Counted from the first letter of the stretch, positions 9,665-19,718 are shown. The stretch is 64,000 nucleotides of DNA from Paenibacillus_S vulneris (GCF_039543185.1 NZ_BAABJG010000027.1:310001-374000); one strand, 5' to 3'. Made by a program: numbers and translations. The notes: generated from the letters alone by a model not told the origin.

Positions 9665-12600
9665 ATGAAAAAGTGGTTCGGCAAGATAAGCATGCTGTTA
9701 ATTGTGACGTTGCTGATACAGCCGCTTCCGGTTTCCGGAGAGGCGGCGGATTCGGCACCGTTGTTCGAGGACAGCTTTGCCGGAGGGCTTGGTAATTGGG
9801 ATATGTTCGGCAGCACGGCGTGGCAAACCGAGGGCAGCGGAGCGGAGGCGGTGCTAACAGGCTCGACGACAGCGACCTCCCCTCAGCGGGCTATTGTGAA
9901 GACGTCTTCGTTACCGTACAGCTCCAAGGATTACGTCATGGAGTTTACTGCCAAAGGAGACCGGTTTCGGGCGCTGTTCCGCTACAGCTCCGGTACCAGC
10001 TACTATTTCATGGAATTCAAAAACTCCAGTTTCGTCGAACTATGGAAATACCCAGAGTCGCCCTCCGCCGTGCAGGTGGGGGCTTCCGCAGATATTAGCG
10101 CAGCAGTTCATGGATTTCAGCTTGCGGATACGCATTCCTATCGGATTGAGATAAATGGAAGCGGTTTCTCGTTGCTCGTCGACGGCACTAAAGCTGCTGC
10201 CTTCAACGACTCGTCCCTTGCGGATGGCGGGGTAGGCTTCTCACTGAAAAGTATCGGTCCGGCCGTTCATTTGAGCGTAGATCGTATCGTGGTCTGGCCG
10301 CTTTCCTCACAACCAGCGTTCGGGATCGTTCATACGCCTCTAACCGAGGTTCCGTACAATGCCGATGTACCGGTTGCCTTTACCGTAGCGAATGCCGCCT
10401 CAGCAGTGACGGCTCAGATCCGCTATGCTTACGGAAGCGACGGAACCGAACAGTCGGTTCAGGCATCGGGAGGCGGCAGATCGTATTCGGGCACGATTCC
10501 GGGAACGAACCGGTCCGACCGTATTCGCTATTATATTACCGCCCAAGACGGCTCCGGCCAAACCGCGCGCTATCCGGCAACGGGAGCAATCGAGGTCGCG
10601 ATCAGGGAAATAACGCCTTACCGGAACGATTTTCAAGCGGAGCCGGCAAATATAGCCCCTGTCGGTTGGTCCGTGACGGGGGCCGGGACGAAGGTGATTC
10701 AGCTGCCGGATGGGAACAAGGTGCTGAACCTGAACGGGTCGGGGAGCGCCAAGCTGAATCTTCCCGTGTATCAGAATACCGATAACTTCGTCGTCAAGTT
10801 TAAGGCCAAGTATGAGCGGACCAGTACAGCGGTGCAGAACACATGGCGGCTGCGATACCGCGCCTCAGACGACGCGAACAACAATGCGCTGGAATGGGCA
10901 ACGCATAATTCCAAATATTTTCTCATGCGGAAGACGACGCTTGGGGGCAATTACTATATCGCCAACTACGTCAAATCGCTGCTCGGCGACTGGCATGACT
11001 ATGAGCTGCGCGTCAGCGGCATTACCCATAAGCTGCTCATAGACGGTGTGGAGACGGCAAGCGGTGACGATTCTGATCCACTCGCTTTGAAGAAAGGCTA
11101 TTTTCAGTGGAATGTTGTTGGCGGAATTAACCTGATGATTGACGATTTTTCCATCGATCCGCTGCCTGTGCCCTATGTGATCGATCTCCAACCTGCCGGC
11201 AATTATGCTGGAATTTATTCGAAGGAGGAGTCACCGGGCCTTAGTCTCGCCCTGGAAGCCGGAGCAGAGCCTCATGAGCTGCGGATCGATTATACCGTAC
11301 GACGGGCGGACGGTGACGGAGCGCTTGCCGCATCAGGCTCAAAAACGTACAGCTTGGCCAGATATGCAAATCAGCGGGACACGATTCCCTTCAACCCGGA
11401 CCTCAAGGAGATCGGGACCTACGAGGTATCGGCCGACTTTACGGTGGATGGCGTGAAGCAGCCCGAACAATCAAAGCGGATGCGCCTTGCGATCATTACC
11501 AAAGCGGCGCCTATCCCGCAAGCCGATCTGGACAACGAGAGTAAATTCGGCTTGAATACGCATTACGCATTGAACTGGAGAGACGATATCATAGACGGCG
11601 CGCGGAAGATGGGTGCCCGCAGCCACCGTTCCGGGATTTCTTGGGAGGATGTCGACAGAAATATGAAGGACAGCTCCGGCCGGACGGTTTACAATTACAG
11701 CGGGACCGATTCTTTGCTAAATAAGCTATTCTCCTACGGGTTTAATCAGATTCCGGTGCTCGGTATTGACCGGAACGCTTATTATCAACAGGGAACGGCC
11801 AACACGCCAGCTGCTCTCAAAGCGATGGGTGACTTCGTTGCGAATGCCGTCAGCCGCTACAAGGGCAAAATCCGGCAGTGGGAAATGCCGAACGAGCCTG
11901 AGATTTTCTCCAAGCCTTATATCCCGGAGGAATTCGTACAGCTGCAGAAAACCGCCTATCTGGCGATGAAAAAGGCGGATCCGGACGCCATGCTGCTGGC
12001 CGGTGACCACACATCCAGCGTATTGAGCGTGCTTCCAAGCGAGCTGGAGCTGGGCTCCTTCGACTATGCCGACGCTTATTCTTATCATCCGTACGTATAC
12101 AATTCGATGCCAGACGGGAATCTCCAAAATATGATGGATGGAGTCAAACAGCTTGTAAACACTTATGGAGGCTGGAAAGATTATTATTTGACCGAGGGCG
12201 GATGGCCGACGGCCAAAGCAGGCTACCCGTCGGTTTCGGAGGAAACCCAGCGGGACTATATCGTCCGGGCTTTTCTGAACTATATGATTACCGATCAAGT
12301 GAAGGTCTACGAATATTATAACTATAAAAACGACGGAACGGATGACCGGTACTATGATATTTTCTGGGGTATCACGGACAATGACGGAAGACCGAAGCTC
12401 GCTTATACTGCGGTCAATCAATTGATGACCTCTCTGGACAAGGCGCGGTATGTCGGAACGTACGATACCGGAGATGCGGATGTCGCCGTGCAGGTTTTCC
12501 TGAACGAAGGATTACCGGTGACGGTCGCCTGGAGAAAGGTCGACCACAAGGACGATCCGGCGGTTCGCGCACCTGAAAGCGTCATCACGCTGCCTTTCGC

Positions 12601-15583
12601 TGCGGCGGGAGTGAAGCTGAAGAATGTTAACGGCGCGGAGCTTCCGGTAACGGGTACAGGTGGAGGTGTACAGATCACTGTCAGTGGATCACCCGTTTAC
12701 CTCACGGGTGTGCCTGAGGATTTCGTGCTTGGCGCTGCCGCACAGCTGCTGAAAAATAAGGCGCAGGAGGCGGCCGCCAAGCTGGTCCGGATGCGCACGC
12801 CAGCTAACGCCGTCCTTGTGGACGGGGATAAGGCGGAGCTTAGTCGCATAACTATGGAATGGGAGACGGCCTTGGGGAGCGGAAGGAGCTCGTTCGGACT
12901 GGAGCAGGGGATCAAGGACATCTACCGGCTGATGACCCGGATAGCGGGTCAGATCGAGGCAGGCTCCCTAGAGCGAGCTCCCGGCTACGTGGCTCTGGAG
13001 GCACTGTATAACGCGGCGGAGAGCGCCTCTGTTACCTTATCCTACACACTTCAAGGCGTGGGCGCGAATACCCTCGATTATGCGGCAGCCGTGCAGACGG
13101 CCACCGCCGCCTTCAACACGAAGAAGGGCGATTACAGCGTAATGCCCGTCTCGGCGTCTGCCGTGCTCCGCATGAACCGGTACGGCCGCTTGGCGGAAGC
13201 TGCTTCGGCCAGAGGCAGCTATGCGGATAGCTACGCCTACAATCTGCTGGCACGGGAATTCGCCGGTGCGGCATTGGCGATAGTTCGTTCCGAGCCGGTT
13301 AAATTCGTCGGCGTCAAGGCTAGTGTCGTACCGACGGAAATTACCGGGGAAGCCGGCCATCCAAGCGGATTCCAGCTATCCCTTGTCAACGATACAGATA
13401 CTCCGCAGCCAGTGACTGTGCGGATGAAGCTGCCAGAGGGTTGGGAAGCCGCACAAACTGATCCGGCGGAAGCCACCGTGATGATTTCGCCGCATGCATC
13501 TCTTGATCGGCTTTACCAAGTGAAGGTCCCGGACCGTACGGTCAAGGGACGTTATGAAATCGCATTAGATATCGTCTTCGACGGAGCGGTTCTGGATACA
13601 AAGAAGGTTCAACTGACCATCGAAGACGGCATCGGCCTGAAACTGCTGCCCGTCAAAAAAACGATCGAACAATTGGATGTCGTCTCCGTGCAGCTGACGG
13701 GAACGTCGTCATTTGAGAAATCGGGCCGAGTAACGGTTAAGGGCCCGGATGGCGTTGCGCTTGAGCCTATCGCCTCCGATACGTTCAGCAGCTTGAAGAA
13801 GGGCGACCGGCTTCAGCTGGATTTCCGCTGGACGTATCATAAACCGGCTGCATTCAACGAATACGGCATCGACCTGCAAGTCGAGGATACGGCAAGCGAT
13901 AAAGTGATCTTCCGCGATCCTGCGATGCCCGTTGACTTCAACCTGGTGCAGAAGGCACAAGCCGTAACGATCGACGGCGATCTGAGCGATTGGAACGATG
14001 CTTATCCGTTCCATCTCCGCAGGAACGATCAGAATGCGGACGGCTTTCACGATCCCGATAATCTGGAGGCCGCGGCTTACGCCAAATGGGCCGAGGACGG
14101 GATGTATTTCGCCGTGTCGGTCCGCGATAATATCCATAAGCAATCGGAGAATGCGTCGAATATGTGGAAGAACGATTCCGTTCAGATCAGCCTGGATCCT
14201 CTGAACAATCGGGAGGCTCCGTACGGGGCGGACGATTCCGAATGGGGATTCGCTTTGACGAACGACGGTAGTCTGCCCGTTCATATTTTCTATTCAGCCC
14301 CGCCCAATCCGAACGGCGAAGTAAGCGGCCGTGTTCCCTTCAAGGCGGTTCGGGATGAAACGGCCAAACGGACGATTTATGAATTCAAAATTCCATCCGC
14401 TTATGTGAAGGATTTGAAACCTGGACTCGGAGGGAAAATCGGCTTGAATGTCGCAGTGAACGACGCGGATCTGCAGAACGGCAGGGATAACTTCATCCAA
14501 TGGACTCCCGGCACGGCGGATTCGAAGAATACGGCCCTGTATGATGCGTTTACGTTCATTGATTATCAGCCACAGCTACCGGCAACCGGCGTTTCAGGTG
14601 TTGCGGTGCAGCCAGAGGAGCTGCTGCTCCAGCCGGGACAGGGGACTGCGTTAATAGCCGTCGTTACGCCGAAGGACGCAACGGATAAGTCGCTCTCCTG
14701 GTCGACCGGCAACGCATCGGTCGCCGAGGTCACTTACGGCGGCCTCGTCACCGGCGTTAGCGAAGGCAGGACCGCTGTGACGGCGACGACCACTGACGGC
14801 AGCTACAAGGCCTCAGCTGCCGTGATCGTGGACGGCACGCCACCGGTAACGGCCGACGACGCTGCTCCAGGGTGGCAGCGAGCAGGGCAGACCGTAACCT
14901 TGTCCGTTTACGATGCCTTAAGCGGTACCGCCCGGACGGAGTATCGGCTGGACGACGGGCCACTGTCGGAAGGGACATCGGTTCAAGTGAACGGTGACGG
15001 AATGCATGTACTCGTATACACAAGCACGGACCGGGCTGGCAACCGGGAAGTTCCCAAAACGGCGGTGATCCGTATCGACTCCGCTCCGCCGTCGTTTCAA
15101 GTGATCGGGCCGATTACGGTGTCCCGTGCGGCTTACGGAACCCTGACCTTTGTCGCGGAGGATACGCTAAGCGGCGTAAAGGAAGTCTCGTACCGGCTGG
15201 ACGGCAAGCCGATCCAAAGCCCTTATACGATCGAACCGATGTCACTGAGCGTTGGGGAGCATCAACTGATGCTGGAAGCCACAGATGCGGCAGGCAACAA
15301 GACGATGGTGCAGCAGGTGTTGACGGTTATGTTGACCGTAGAGGAGCTGGGCGACTTGATTAGGTATGGGTACAACAAAGGCTGGATCGACGGCCGGGGC
15401 ATCCGGGACAGCTTGCTAGCCAAAGTGGAGTCCGCTCTGAAAGACGGCGCTCGAGGCAATCAGAAGTTCGATTTCACGCCGCTGATTCATGAAATGGAGG
15501 CCCAAGCTGGCAAACACATAGACGCAGCATTCGCTTCACGCTTGTTGGAGGATATCGAGTATTTGCGGCGAAGCATGAAATAA
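9665..15583 (+). CDS. Giant secreted clan-A-like glycoside hydrolase with CBM9, BIG2 and FIMAH domains
   Basis: 1972 aa. A signal peptide at 1-26 is followed by two LamG/concanavalin-like sandwiches (about 30-220 and 320-500). A TIM-barrel glycosidase covers about 627-930. It shows WEMPNEPE with the candidate acid/base Glu744 and LTEGGWPT with the candidate nucleophile Glu844, the spacing of clan GH-A (GH39/GH5-like) retaining enzymes. Further on are a helical segment, a NEW3-like beta domain (about 1228-1320), a CBM9-like domain (about 1432-1635), a BIG2 domain (about 1640-1725), Ig-like repeats (about 1728-1882) and a C-terminal FIMAH-like helical domain. The protein is probably cell-surface associated and cleaves a plant or bacterial polysaccharide for the adjacent importer. 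The family number and substrate are not determined. Confidence 0.8.
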   Translation: MKKWFGKISMLLIVTLLIQPLPVSGEAADSAPLFEDSFAGGLGNWDMFGSTAWQTEGSGAEAVLTGSTTATSPQRAIVKTSSLPYSSKDYVMEFTAKGDRFRALFRYSSGTSYYFMEFKNSSFVELWKYPESPSAVQVGASADISAAVHGFQLADTHSYRIEINGSGFSLLVDGTKAAAFNDSSLADGGVGFSLKSIGPAVHLSVDRIVVWPLSSQPAFGIVHTPLTEVPYNADVPVAFTVANAASAVTAQIRYAYGSDGTEQSVQASGGGRSYSGTIPGTNRSDRIRYYITAQDGSGQTARYPATGAIEVAIREITPYRNDFQAEPANIAPVGWSVTGAGTKVIQLPDGNKVLNLNGSGSAKLNLPVYQNTDNFVVKFKAKYERTSTAVQNTWRLRYRASDDANNNALEWATHNSKYFLMRKTTLGGNYYIANYVKSLLGDWHDYELRVSGITHKLLIDGVETASGDDSDPLALKKGYFQWNVVGGINLMIDDFSIDPLPVPYVIDLQPAGNYAGIYSKEESPGLSLALEAGAEPHELRIDYTVRRADGDGALAASGSKTYSLARYANQRDTIPFNPDLKEIGTYEVSADFTVDGVKQPEQSKRMRLAIITKAAPIPQADLDNESKFGLNTHYALNWRDDIIDGARKMGARSHRSGISWEDVDRNMKDSSGRTVYNYSGTDSLLNKLFSYGFNQIPVLGIDRNAYYQQGTANTPAALKAMGDFVANAVSRYKGKIRQWEMPNEPEIFSKPYIPEEFVQLQKTAYLAMKKADPDAMLLAGDHTSSVLSVLPSELELGSFDYADAYSYHPYVYNSMPDGNLQNMMDGVKQLVNTYGGWKDYYLTEGGWPTAKAGYPSVSEETQRDYIVRAFLNYMITDQVKVYEYYNYKNDGTDDRYYDIFWGITDNDGRPKLAYTAVNQLMTSLDKARYVGTYDTGDADVAVQVFLNEGLPVTVAWRKVDHKDDPAVRAPESVITLPFAAAGVKLKNVNGAELPVTGTGGGVQITVSGSPVYLTGVPEDFVLGAAAQLLKNKAQEAAAKLVRMRTPANAVLVDGDKAELSRITMEWETALGSGRSSFGLEQGIKDIYRLMTRIAGQIEAGSLERAPGYVALEALYNAAESASVTLSYTLQGVGANTLDYAAAVQTATAAFNTKKGDYSVMPVSASAVLRMNRYGRLAEAASARGSYADSYAYNLLAREFAGAALAIVRSEPVKFVGVKASVVPTEITGEAGHPSGFQLSLVNDTDTPQPVTVRMKLPEGWEAAQTDPAEATVMISPHASLDRLYQVKVPDRTVKGRYEIALDIVFDGAVLDTKKVQLTIEDGIGLKLLPVKKTIEQLDVVSVQLTGTSSFEKSGRVTVKGPDGVALEPIASDTFSSLKKGDRLQLDFRWTYHKPAAFNEYGIDLQVEDTASDKVIFRDPAMPVDFNLVQKAQAVTIDGDLSDWNDAYPFHLRRNDQNADGFHDPDNLEAAAYAKWAEDGMYFAVSVRDNIHKQSENASNMWKNDSVQISLDPLNNREAPYGADDSEWGFALTNDGSLPVHIFYSAPPNPNGEVSGRVPFKAVRDETAKRTIYEFKIPSAYVKDLKPGLGGKIGLNVAVNDADLQNGRDNFIQWTPGTADSKNTALYDAFTFIDYQPQLPATGVSGVAVQPEELLLQPGQGTALIAVVTPKDATDKSLSWSTGNASVAEVTYGGLVTGVSEGRTAVTATTTDGSYKASAAVIVDGTPPVTADDAAPGWQRAGQTVTLSVYDALSGTARTEYRLDDGPLSEGTSVQVNGDGMHVLVYTSTDRAGNREVPKTAVIRIDSAPPSFQVIGPITVSRAAYGTLTFVAEDTLSGVKEVSYRLDGKPIQSPYTIEPMSLSVGEHQLMLEATDAAGNKTMVQQVLTVMLTVEELGDLIRYGYNKGWIDGRGIRDSLLAKVESALKDGARGNQKFDFTPLIHEMEAQAGKHIDAAFASRLLEDIEYLRRSMK

Positions 15584-15700
15584 AGATACTTTTTTTAAGA
15601 TAAGCGGGGATAGGGTACGGTACCACAGCCTGGCCCCGGCAAGCGGGTGCCAGTCCGAAAGGCTTTGGTAAGCCGGGCATGATTTTCGGAGGCATAGGGA

Positions 15701-15740
15701 GAGCTTCATCGGATCGGGTCTGTCTTGGCTGATGAAGCTC
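15701..15740. promoter_or_regulatory. Perfect 10-bp inverted repeat before the histidine kinase gene
   Basis: GAGCTTCATC at 15701-15710 is exactly complementary to GATGAAGCTC at 15731-15740, with a 20-base loop. No T-run follows, so it is not a standard terminator. It lies 35-75 bases upstream of the kinase start in the 191-base gap after the giant hydrolase gene. It could be an RNA processing hairpin or a regulator site. Function inferred only from position. Confidence 0.5.
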
Positions 15741-15774
15741 CCGCTTGATGAGAGCAATAGAGAGAGGGGGGACG

Positions 15775-17637
15775 ATGATTTTGCTTATATCCAAGCGGAC
15801 CGGGTATTCCGGCTTGTTAGCCAGGCTCGGGATACCAATCTTCGTGTTGATCGTCACCTTCATCGCTCTTTTTGCAGCAGCGGCCAGCTACATCCTCATC
15901 CGGGTGCAAAATGAACATAACCTCAAGCTGGCGGAGCAGTCGATGAAATTCGTCGACAGAAACATCGAATACCAGTTCGATACGATGAATAACATGGCGG
16001 CGTTTATTATGAGCAATCAGTCTATAGAAAATTTGCTGGAGAAGACGCACCCGCAGCCGTTTGATGCCGTCGACGACTTTTACACGCTGCAGATGAATTT
16101 GCAGAATTTGTCCCTATTGTCGCTGCTTAACAATTTCGGCCCCCTCTCGGTTGCACAGCAATCCTACGTTGTGGCAGTCACCCTGGCCCCCGGCAGCGGA
16201 CTGTACACTATGGCCCCGGACCATTTCGATCCTTCCACGGGAATTTTCAAGGAGGCGGACTTGAAAAACGAGGAATGGTTCCAGCAGCTCCAGCACGGGG
16301 AACGACAGACCGTCTGGTGGGCGCAGAACACGGACACACTGCACGCCCCGATGATTTATTCCGCTAGAAAGAAGACGAGCATCAAGGACGGCAGGACGAT
16401 CGGCACGGTTATCGTTGGCGCGGATAAGCGCAGCATTCAGGGGGTATTTGACAATGCACCGCTCGAGAAAGGCTATCATCTTCTGCTTGATGAAAAAAAC
16501 CAGGTTATATACAGCGAGCGGTACGCTTTTCTGGAAAATGCGGGAGCGCTTCCTTTCGTTGACTCGCTAGCCGGTAGCAATGCCTCAGTTGTGACGAAGA
16601 TCGACGGAGAGAACCACCGGGTGATGTCCGAAGCATTAGGAAACGGGTGGAAGCTGCTGGCGGTTGTACCGGAAAGCCACTTCAGCCGCTATACGTTCGC
16701 CATATCAGCTATCGCGGTCGCGACCGCCCTTATCGCGCTGCTGGTTGCTGGCATCTGGCTGCGAAGCATTGTCGTACGGGTGACCGTTCCGATCTCCAGA
16801 TTAGTTGGCGCCATTCAGCGCCCTGGGGTCGTCGAGCGAAAGGAGCCGTTCGTGTACCGGAATACCGGCATCTATGAAGTGGATGAGCTGAATGAGAAAT
16901 TTGCTTCCATGCTGAAGACGATTCATGATTTGATCGAGCAATCCTTTAAGGAAGAGCTGGAGCGCCGGGAGCTGCGTCTGGAGCTGCTGCATGCTCAGAT
17001 CAATCCGCATTTTTTGTACAATACGCTCGATCTTATCAACTGCCGAGCCATTATGGCAGGTGACCGGGAAACAAGCCGGATCGTTCGTTCCTTGGCCAAT
17101 GTATTCCGCTACGGGCTAAATCAAGGACAAACCTGGATTACTCTGGAGGATGAGCTGAAGCAGGTCGAAGCCTATCTCCACATCCAGAAGATGCTGATGA
17201 ACGACCTTCACGTGGAGATTCATGTGCCAGACTCCTGTTTATCCGCGAAAGTTGTGCATCTGACACTGCAGCCGCTGGCGGAGAACGCGATTATACACGG
17301 CTTTGCCGGCCGACGGTCCGACTGCCGGATCGTCATCTCAGCCCGCAAGGAAGGAACGGAGCTGGTGCTGCGGGTGAAGGACAACGGCCGCGGCTGCGAC
17401 GCGGAGCGAATGAACCGGATGCTGAGGCAGCAGCCGGAGAGCGATACAGGCGGTAAACTGGGCGCTGCCACCGGCTATGGTACGATGAATGTCCACCGGA
17501 GAATCCAGCTTCACTGCGGAGAAGCATTCGGTCTGCGTTATGTGAATGCAGTGGAAGGTACCTGTGTGGAAGTCGTGCTGCCTTATAGCCAGGTTGTACG
17601 GGAAGCGGCTGGACAACGGAGGGGAACAGATGTATAA
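15775..17637 (+). CDS. Sensor histidine kinase, YesM/LytS type
   Basis: 620 aa from ATG 15775, which follows the site GAGAGGGGG; a TTG at 15745 would add ten residues but has no ribosome site. Membrane segments at about 15-38 and 306-332 flank a large extracellular sensor. A HAMP-like linker and a His_kinase domain follow, with NPHFLYNTLD carrying the phospho-acceptor His412, and then an HATPase_c domain with the N-box (PLAENAIIHG) and G-box (VKDNGRGCD). This architecture belongs to the YesM family that pairs with YesN-type AraC response regulators. The regulator gene overlaps its 3' end by 8 bases. It probably senses sugar availability and controls the upstream ABC/hydrolase genes. Confidence 0.92.
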   Translation: MILLISKRTGYSGLLARLGIPIFVLIVTFIALFAAAASYILIRVQNEHNLKLAEQSMKFVDRNIEYQFDTMNNMAAFIMSNQSIENLLEKTHPQPFDAVDDFYTLQMNLQNLSLLSLLNNFGPLSVAQQSYVVAVTLAPGSGLYTMAPDHFDPSTGIFKEADLKNEEWFQQLQHGERQTVWWAQNTDTLHAPMIYSARKKTSIKDGRTIGTVIVGADKRSIQGVFDNAPLEKGYHLLLDEKNQVIYSERYAFLENAGALPFVDSLAGSNASVVTKIDGENHRVMSEALGNGWKLLAVVPESHFSRYTFAISAIAVATALIALLVAGIWLRSIVVRVTVPISRLVGAIQRPGVVERKEPFVYRNTGIYEVDELNEKFASMLKTIHDLIEQSFKEELERRELRLELLHAQINPHFLYNTLDLINCRAIMAGDRETSRIVRSLANVFRYGLNQGQTWITLEDELKQVEAYLHIQKMLMNDLHVEIHVPDSCLSAKVVHLTLQPLAENAIIHGFAGRRSDCRIVISARKEGTELVLRVKDNGRGCDAERMNRMLRQQPESDTGGKLGAATGYGTMNVHRRIQLHCGEAFGLRYVNAVEGTCVEVVLPYSQVVREAAGQRRGTDV

Positions 17638-18436
17638 ACTATTGATTGCCGAAGATGTAAGAACGGTCAGGGAAACGCTGGTACGTTCCGTTCCTTGGCA
17701 TGCCTTGGGCATCGAGCTGCTGGGCGCTGCAGAGGATGGGGAAGAGGCGCTCGACCGGCTTGTGCGAGAAGAAGCGGATTTGCTCCTAACCGATATCGGG
17801 ATGCCCGGGATGAACGGCCTGGAATTGATCGAGTCGGCAAAAGCTCTTAAGCCGGAGCTCGCATGCATCATCTTATCCGGACTGAATGAATTTGATCATG
17901 CACGGCAGGCTATCAAGCTGCAGGTGCTCGACTATATTCTGAAGCCGATCGACATGGATGAGCTGGAACGGGTCGTATCAAGCGCGGTCGAGTCGCTGCA
18001 TAAGGAGAGGGAAGAGCGGCGGACGCTGGCGTTCGCGGAACAAGCCGCCAAGGATCATCTGCCGCATTTATCGGAAGCGCTGCCTCCCGCGGAATGGGCA
18101 GGAAGCGTGAAGAAGAAAAAGCTGGCGGAGCGTGCGCTCCGCTACATGAAGGAAGCAGATCTGCGTCAAGAGCTGGCGCTCTCGGACGTGGCGGCGGCAG
18201 TCGGGCTGAGCGACAAATATTTGAATCAGCTGTTTAAAGAAGTGACTGGAACGACCATCCATCATTCGATGATTCGTCTGCGAATGGAGGAAGCGGCCCG
18301 GCTGCTGAAAGACCCATCCGTCAAAATATACGAGATCTGCGAGCGGATCGGGTATTCGGATCAGGATCATTTCCGGGAGAGCTTCAAGAAGCAGTTCGGA
18401 CTAACTCCAACGGATTATCGTAACCGGTACTTATAG
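17630..18436 (+). CDS. Response regulator with AraC DNA-binding domain, YesN type
   Basis: 268 aa from ATG 17630, placed by GGAGGGGA at 17618-17625 and overlapping the kinase stop. The N-terminal receiver has LLIAEDV at its start and TDIGMPGMNG with the phospho-acceptor Asp55. The C-terminal AraC double helix-turn-helix (about 165-268) includes YLNQLFKEVTGTT and FGLTPTDYRNRYL. The linker is shorter than in classical YesN proteins. With the kinase at 15775 it forms a complete two-component system. Translational coupling through the overlap suggests balanced synthesis. Likely targets are the transporter and hydrolase genes at 6093-15583. Confidence 0.93.
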   Translation: MYKLLIAEDVRTVRETLVRSVPWHALGIELLGAAEDGEEALDRLVREEADLLLTDIGMPGMNGLELIESAKALKPELACIILSGLNEFDHARQAIKLQVLDYILKPIDMDELERVVSSAVESLHKEREERRTLAFAEQAAKDHLPHLSEALPPAEWAGSVKKKKLAERALRYMKEADLRQELALSDVAAAVGLSDKYLNQLFKEVTGTTIHHSMIRLRMEEAARLLKDPSVKIYEICERIGYSDQDHFRESFKKQFGLTPTDYRNRYL

Positions 18437-18758
18437 GGGGGCCATTGCCCCCGGAGGTTCCATTATGCGAGTCTACCGTACCTCTCATGCCTATGTATCC
18501 ATCGGATATAAGGGAAGGAACATAGGATTACAACTTGATGTTGCCTGACTACAATTCATATGAGAGAGGACCTGCCTAATGTTCTCGATCGATGGTGTAA
18601 GGGTAAATGGTCAATGTAGTATCGGCTGTACTGCCTTACAACCTTATACCGTCCGTTCCCCGCTTTATAAATGATGATGAAATAATCCCATGGGCACCAA
18701 GTTTAAGCTGTTCCTTCCACGATTTCCAATGTAGGTCGATTGGGTAAATAGAGATCGA
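18437..18758. other. 322-base intergenic stretch between convergent genes
   Basis: The stretch separates the response regulator (+) from the TetR gene (-). Immediately after the stop codon there is a GC hairpin, GGGGGC at 18437-18442 paired with GCCCCC at 18447-18452. It lacks a T-run and could still end or protect the transcript. I see no coding frame with a ribosome site, no tRNA and no recognisable repeat in the rest. Confidence 0.4.
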
Positions 18759-19343
18759 TTATCGCATGGTTGTCCGCAACAAAGTAAACTGTTTGGCAAG
18801 AAAAAGCGGCGTATAAGGCATGTCATTTCGAAGCCAAGAAACGATTGTCCCGATTAAGGCGGAAGAACCGTACCAGATAGCAATATCTTTTTGAATGCCG
18901 TCTGTCGAACGGGAACCGCCCTCCATGATCTCTTCTATTCTTGCGCTAATCAATTCTGACAACAGCTTTAACAGACGATCCGTAAAGATCGGAATACGTT
19001 TGGATGCAAGAACGACTTTATAAAATGAGGCATGCTCGGCAATATGCTCGAGTAAACTAATCAGCGCCGGAAGCTCTTCTTCCGAGGAATTAGAGCTAGT
19101 CGGTGTTTTTTGCAAAACCCCTGTAATTTCTATAATCATGTCATCCGCCATCTTCTCCAGCATATCTGGAATATCCCTATAATGCAGATAAAAGGTAACT
19201 CGGTTAATGGTTGCCCTCTCAGAGAGGCGATTGACCGATATTTTCTCAATCTCCATTTCCTGAAGCAATTCAATTAAAGCATTTCTAAGAAGTTGACGTG
19301 TACGAAGTACACGGGGATCCATGCGAGGCGGCGTTTTGTCCAT
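18759..19343 (-). CDS. TetR/AcrR-family transcriptional regulator
   Basis: 194 aa. An N-terminal helix-turn-helix at about residues 25-55 reads VNRLSERATINRVTFYLHYR, the TetR recognition helix pattern. The C-terminal ligand domain is helical, with the spacing of the TetR_C_7-type group. Its ribosome site AAGGAAAGGA precedes the ATG on the minus strand. The gene is divergent from the dehydrogenase and drug-exporter genes at 19702-22459, the usual arrangement for a repressor that controls its neighbours and itself. Candidate operator sequences lie in the shared 358-base gap. The ligand is unknown, perhaps a toxic small molecule exported by the MFS pump. Confidence 0.88.
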   Translation of the reverse strand: MDKTPPRMDPRVLRTRQLLRNALIELLQEMEIEKISVNRLSERATINRVTFYLHYRDIPDMLEKMADDMIIEITGVLQKTPTSSNSSEEELPALISLLEHIAEHASFYKVVLASKRIPIFTDRLLKLLSELISARIEEIMEGGSRSTDGIQKDIAIWYGSSALIGTIVSWLRNDMPYTPLFLAKQFTLLRTTMR

Positions 19344-19443
19344 CGGATTCTATCCTTTCCTTTTTATATAAAAACTACAAATGATTTGCCGGACGTAGTA
19401 TTTTTTCAGGATTAGCTACAGAAATAATGTGTTCTGTATTCTA

Positions 19444-19497
19444 ATTTACACTTCATCATTATGTGTCGCTTGTAAATACGGCTGTCTTATTTATAAT
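19444..19497 (+). promoter_or_regulatory. Candidate promoter and TetR operator in the divergent gap
   Basis: TTGTAA at 19470-19475 and TATAAT at 19492-19497 are separated by 16 bases and read towards the dehydrogenase. ATTTACA at 19444-19450 and TGTAAAT at 19471-19477 form a perfect 7-bp dyad whose right arm overlaps the -35 box. A second weak dyad, TTGTT at 19510-19514 with AACAA at 19523-19527, lies just downstream. The positions suit repression by the divergent TetR protein. The rest of the 19344-19701 gap is AT-rich with no other clear feature. Confidence 0.45.
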
Positions 19498-19598
19498 CTA
19501 ATTTATATATTGTTAACTATACAACAAGATGTAAACTAAGTCACGATCAGCTTGATGACTAAAATAAGAAGATGGTGAGGAGGTTCATATAGGGAAAC

Positions 19599-19718
19599 AT
19601 GGAGGAGATTTGGTCATTGTTGGAATTTCTTATTGTTATATCCATTTTCCTTACTGCTGGAAAATCTTCATATCTTAATAAACTATTTGGAGGGATTTAT
19701 TATGCGTTTGGAAGGTAA
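19599..19718 (+). CDS. Possible 39-aa hydrophobic leader ORF overlapping the dehydrogenase start
   Basis: An ATG at 19599 opens a 39-codon frame whose product has one likely membrane helix (LLEFLIVISIFLTAG) and a basic C-terminus. It stops at 19716-19718, inside the first codons of the dehydrogenase in another frame. AGGGAAAC lies 3-4 bases upstream, and a stronger GAGGAGG is about 15 bases away, which is not ideal. It may be a translated leader coupling translation to the next gene, or chance. No family recognised. Confidence 0.25.
   Translation: MEEIWSLLEFLIVISIFLTAGKSSYLNKLFGGIYYAFGR

Noticed and set aside
15600..15700. GC-rich structured stretch after the giant hydrolase gene as a riboswitch
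   Set aside because: It does not match the conserved cores of the cyclic-di-GMP, cobalamin or glycine classes that I checked by eye.
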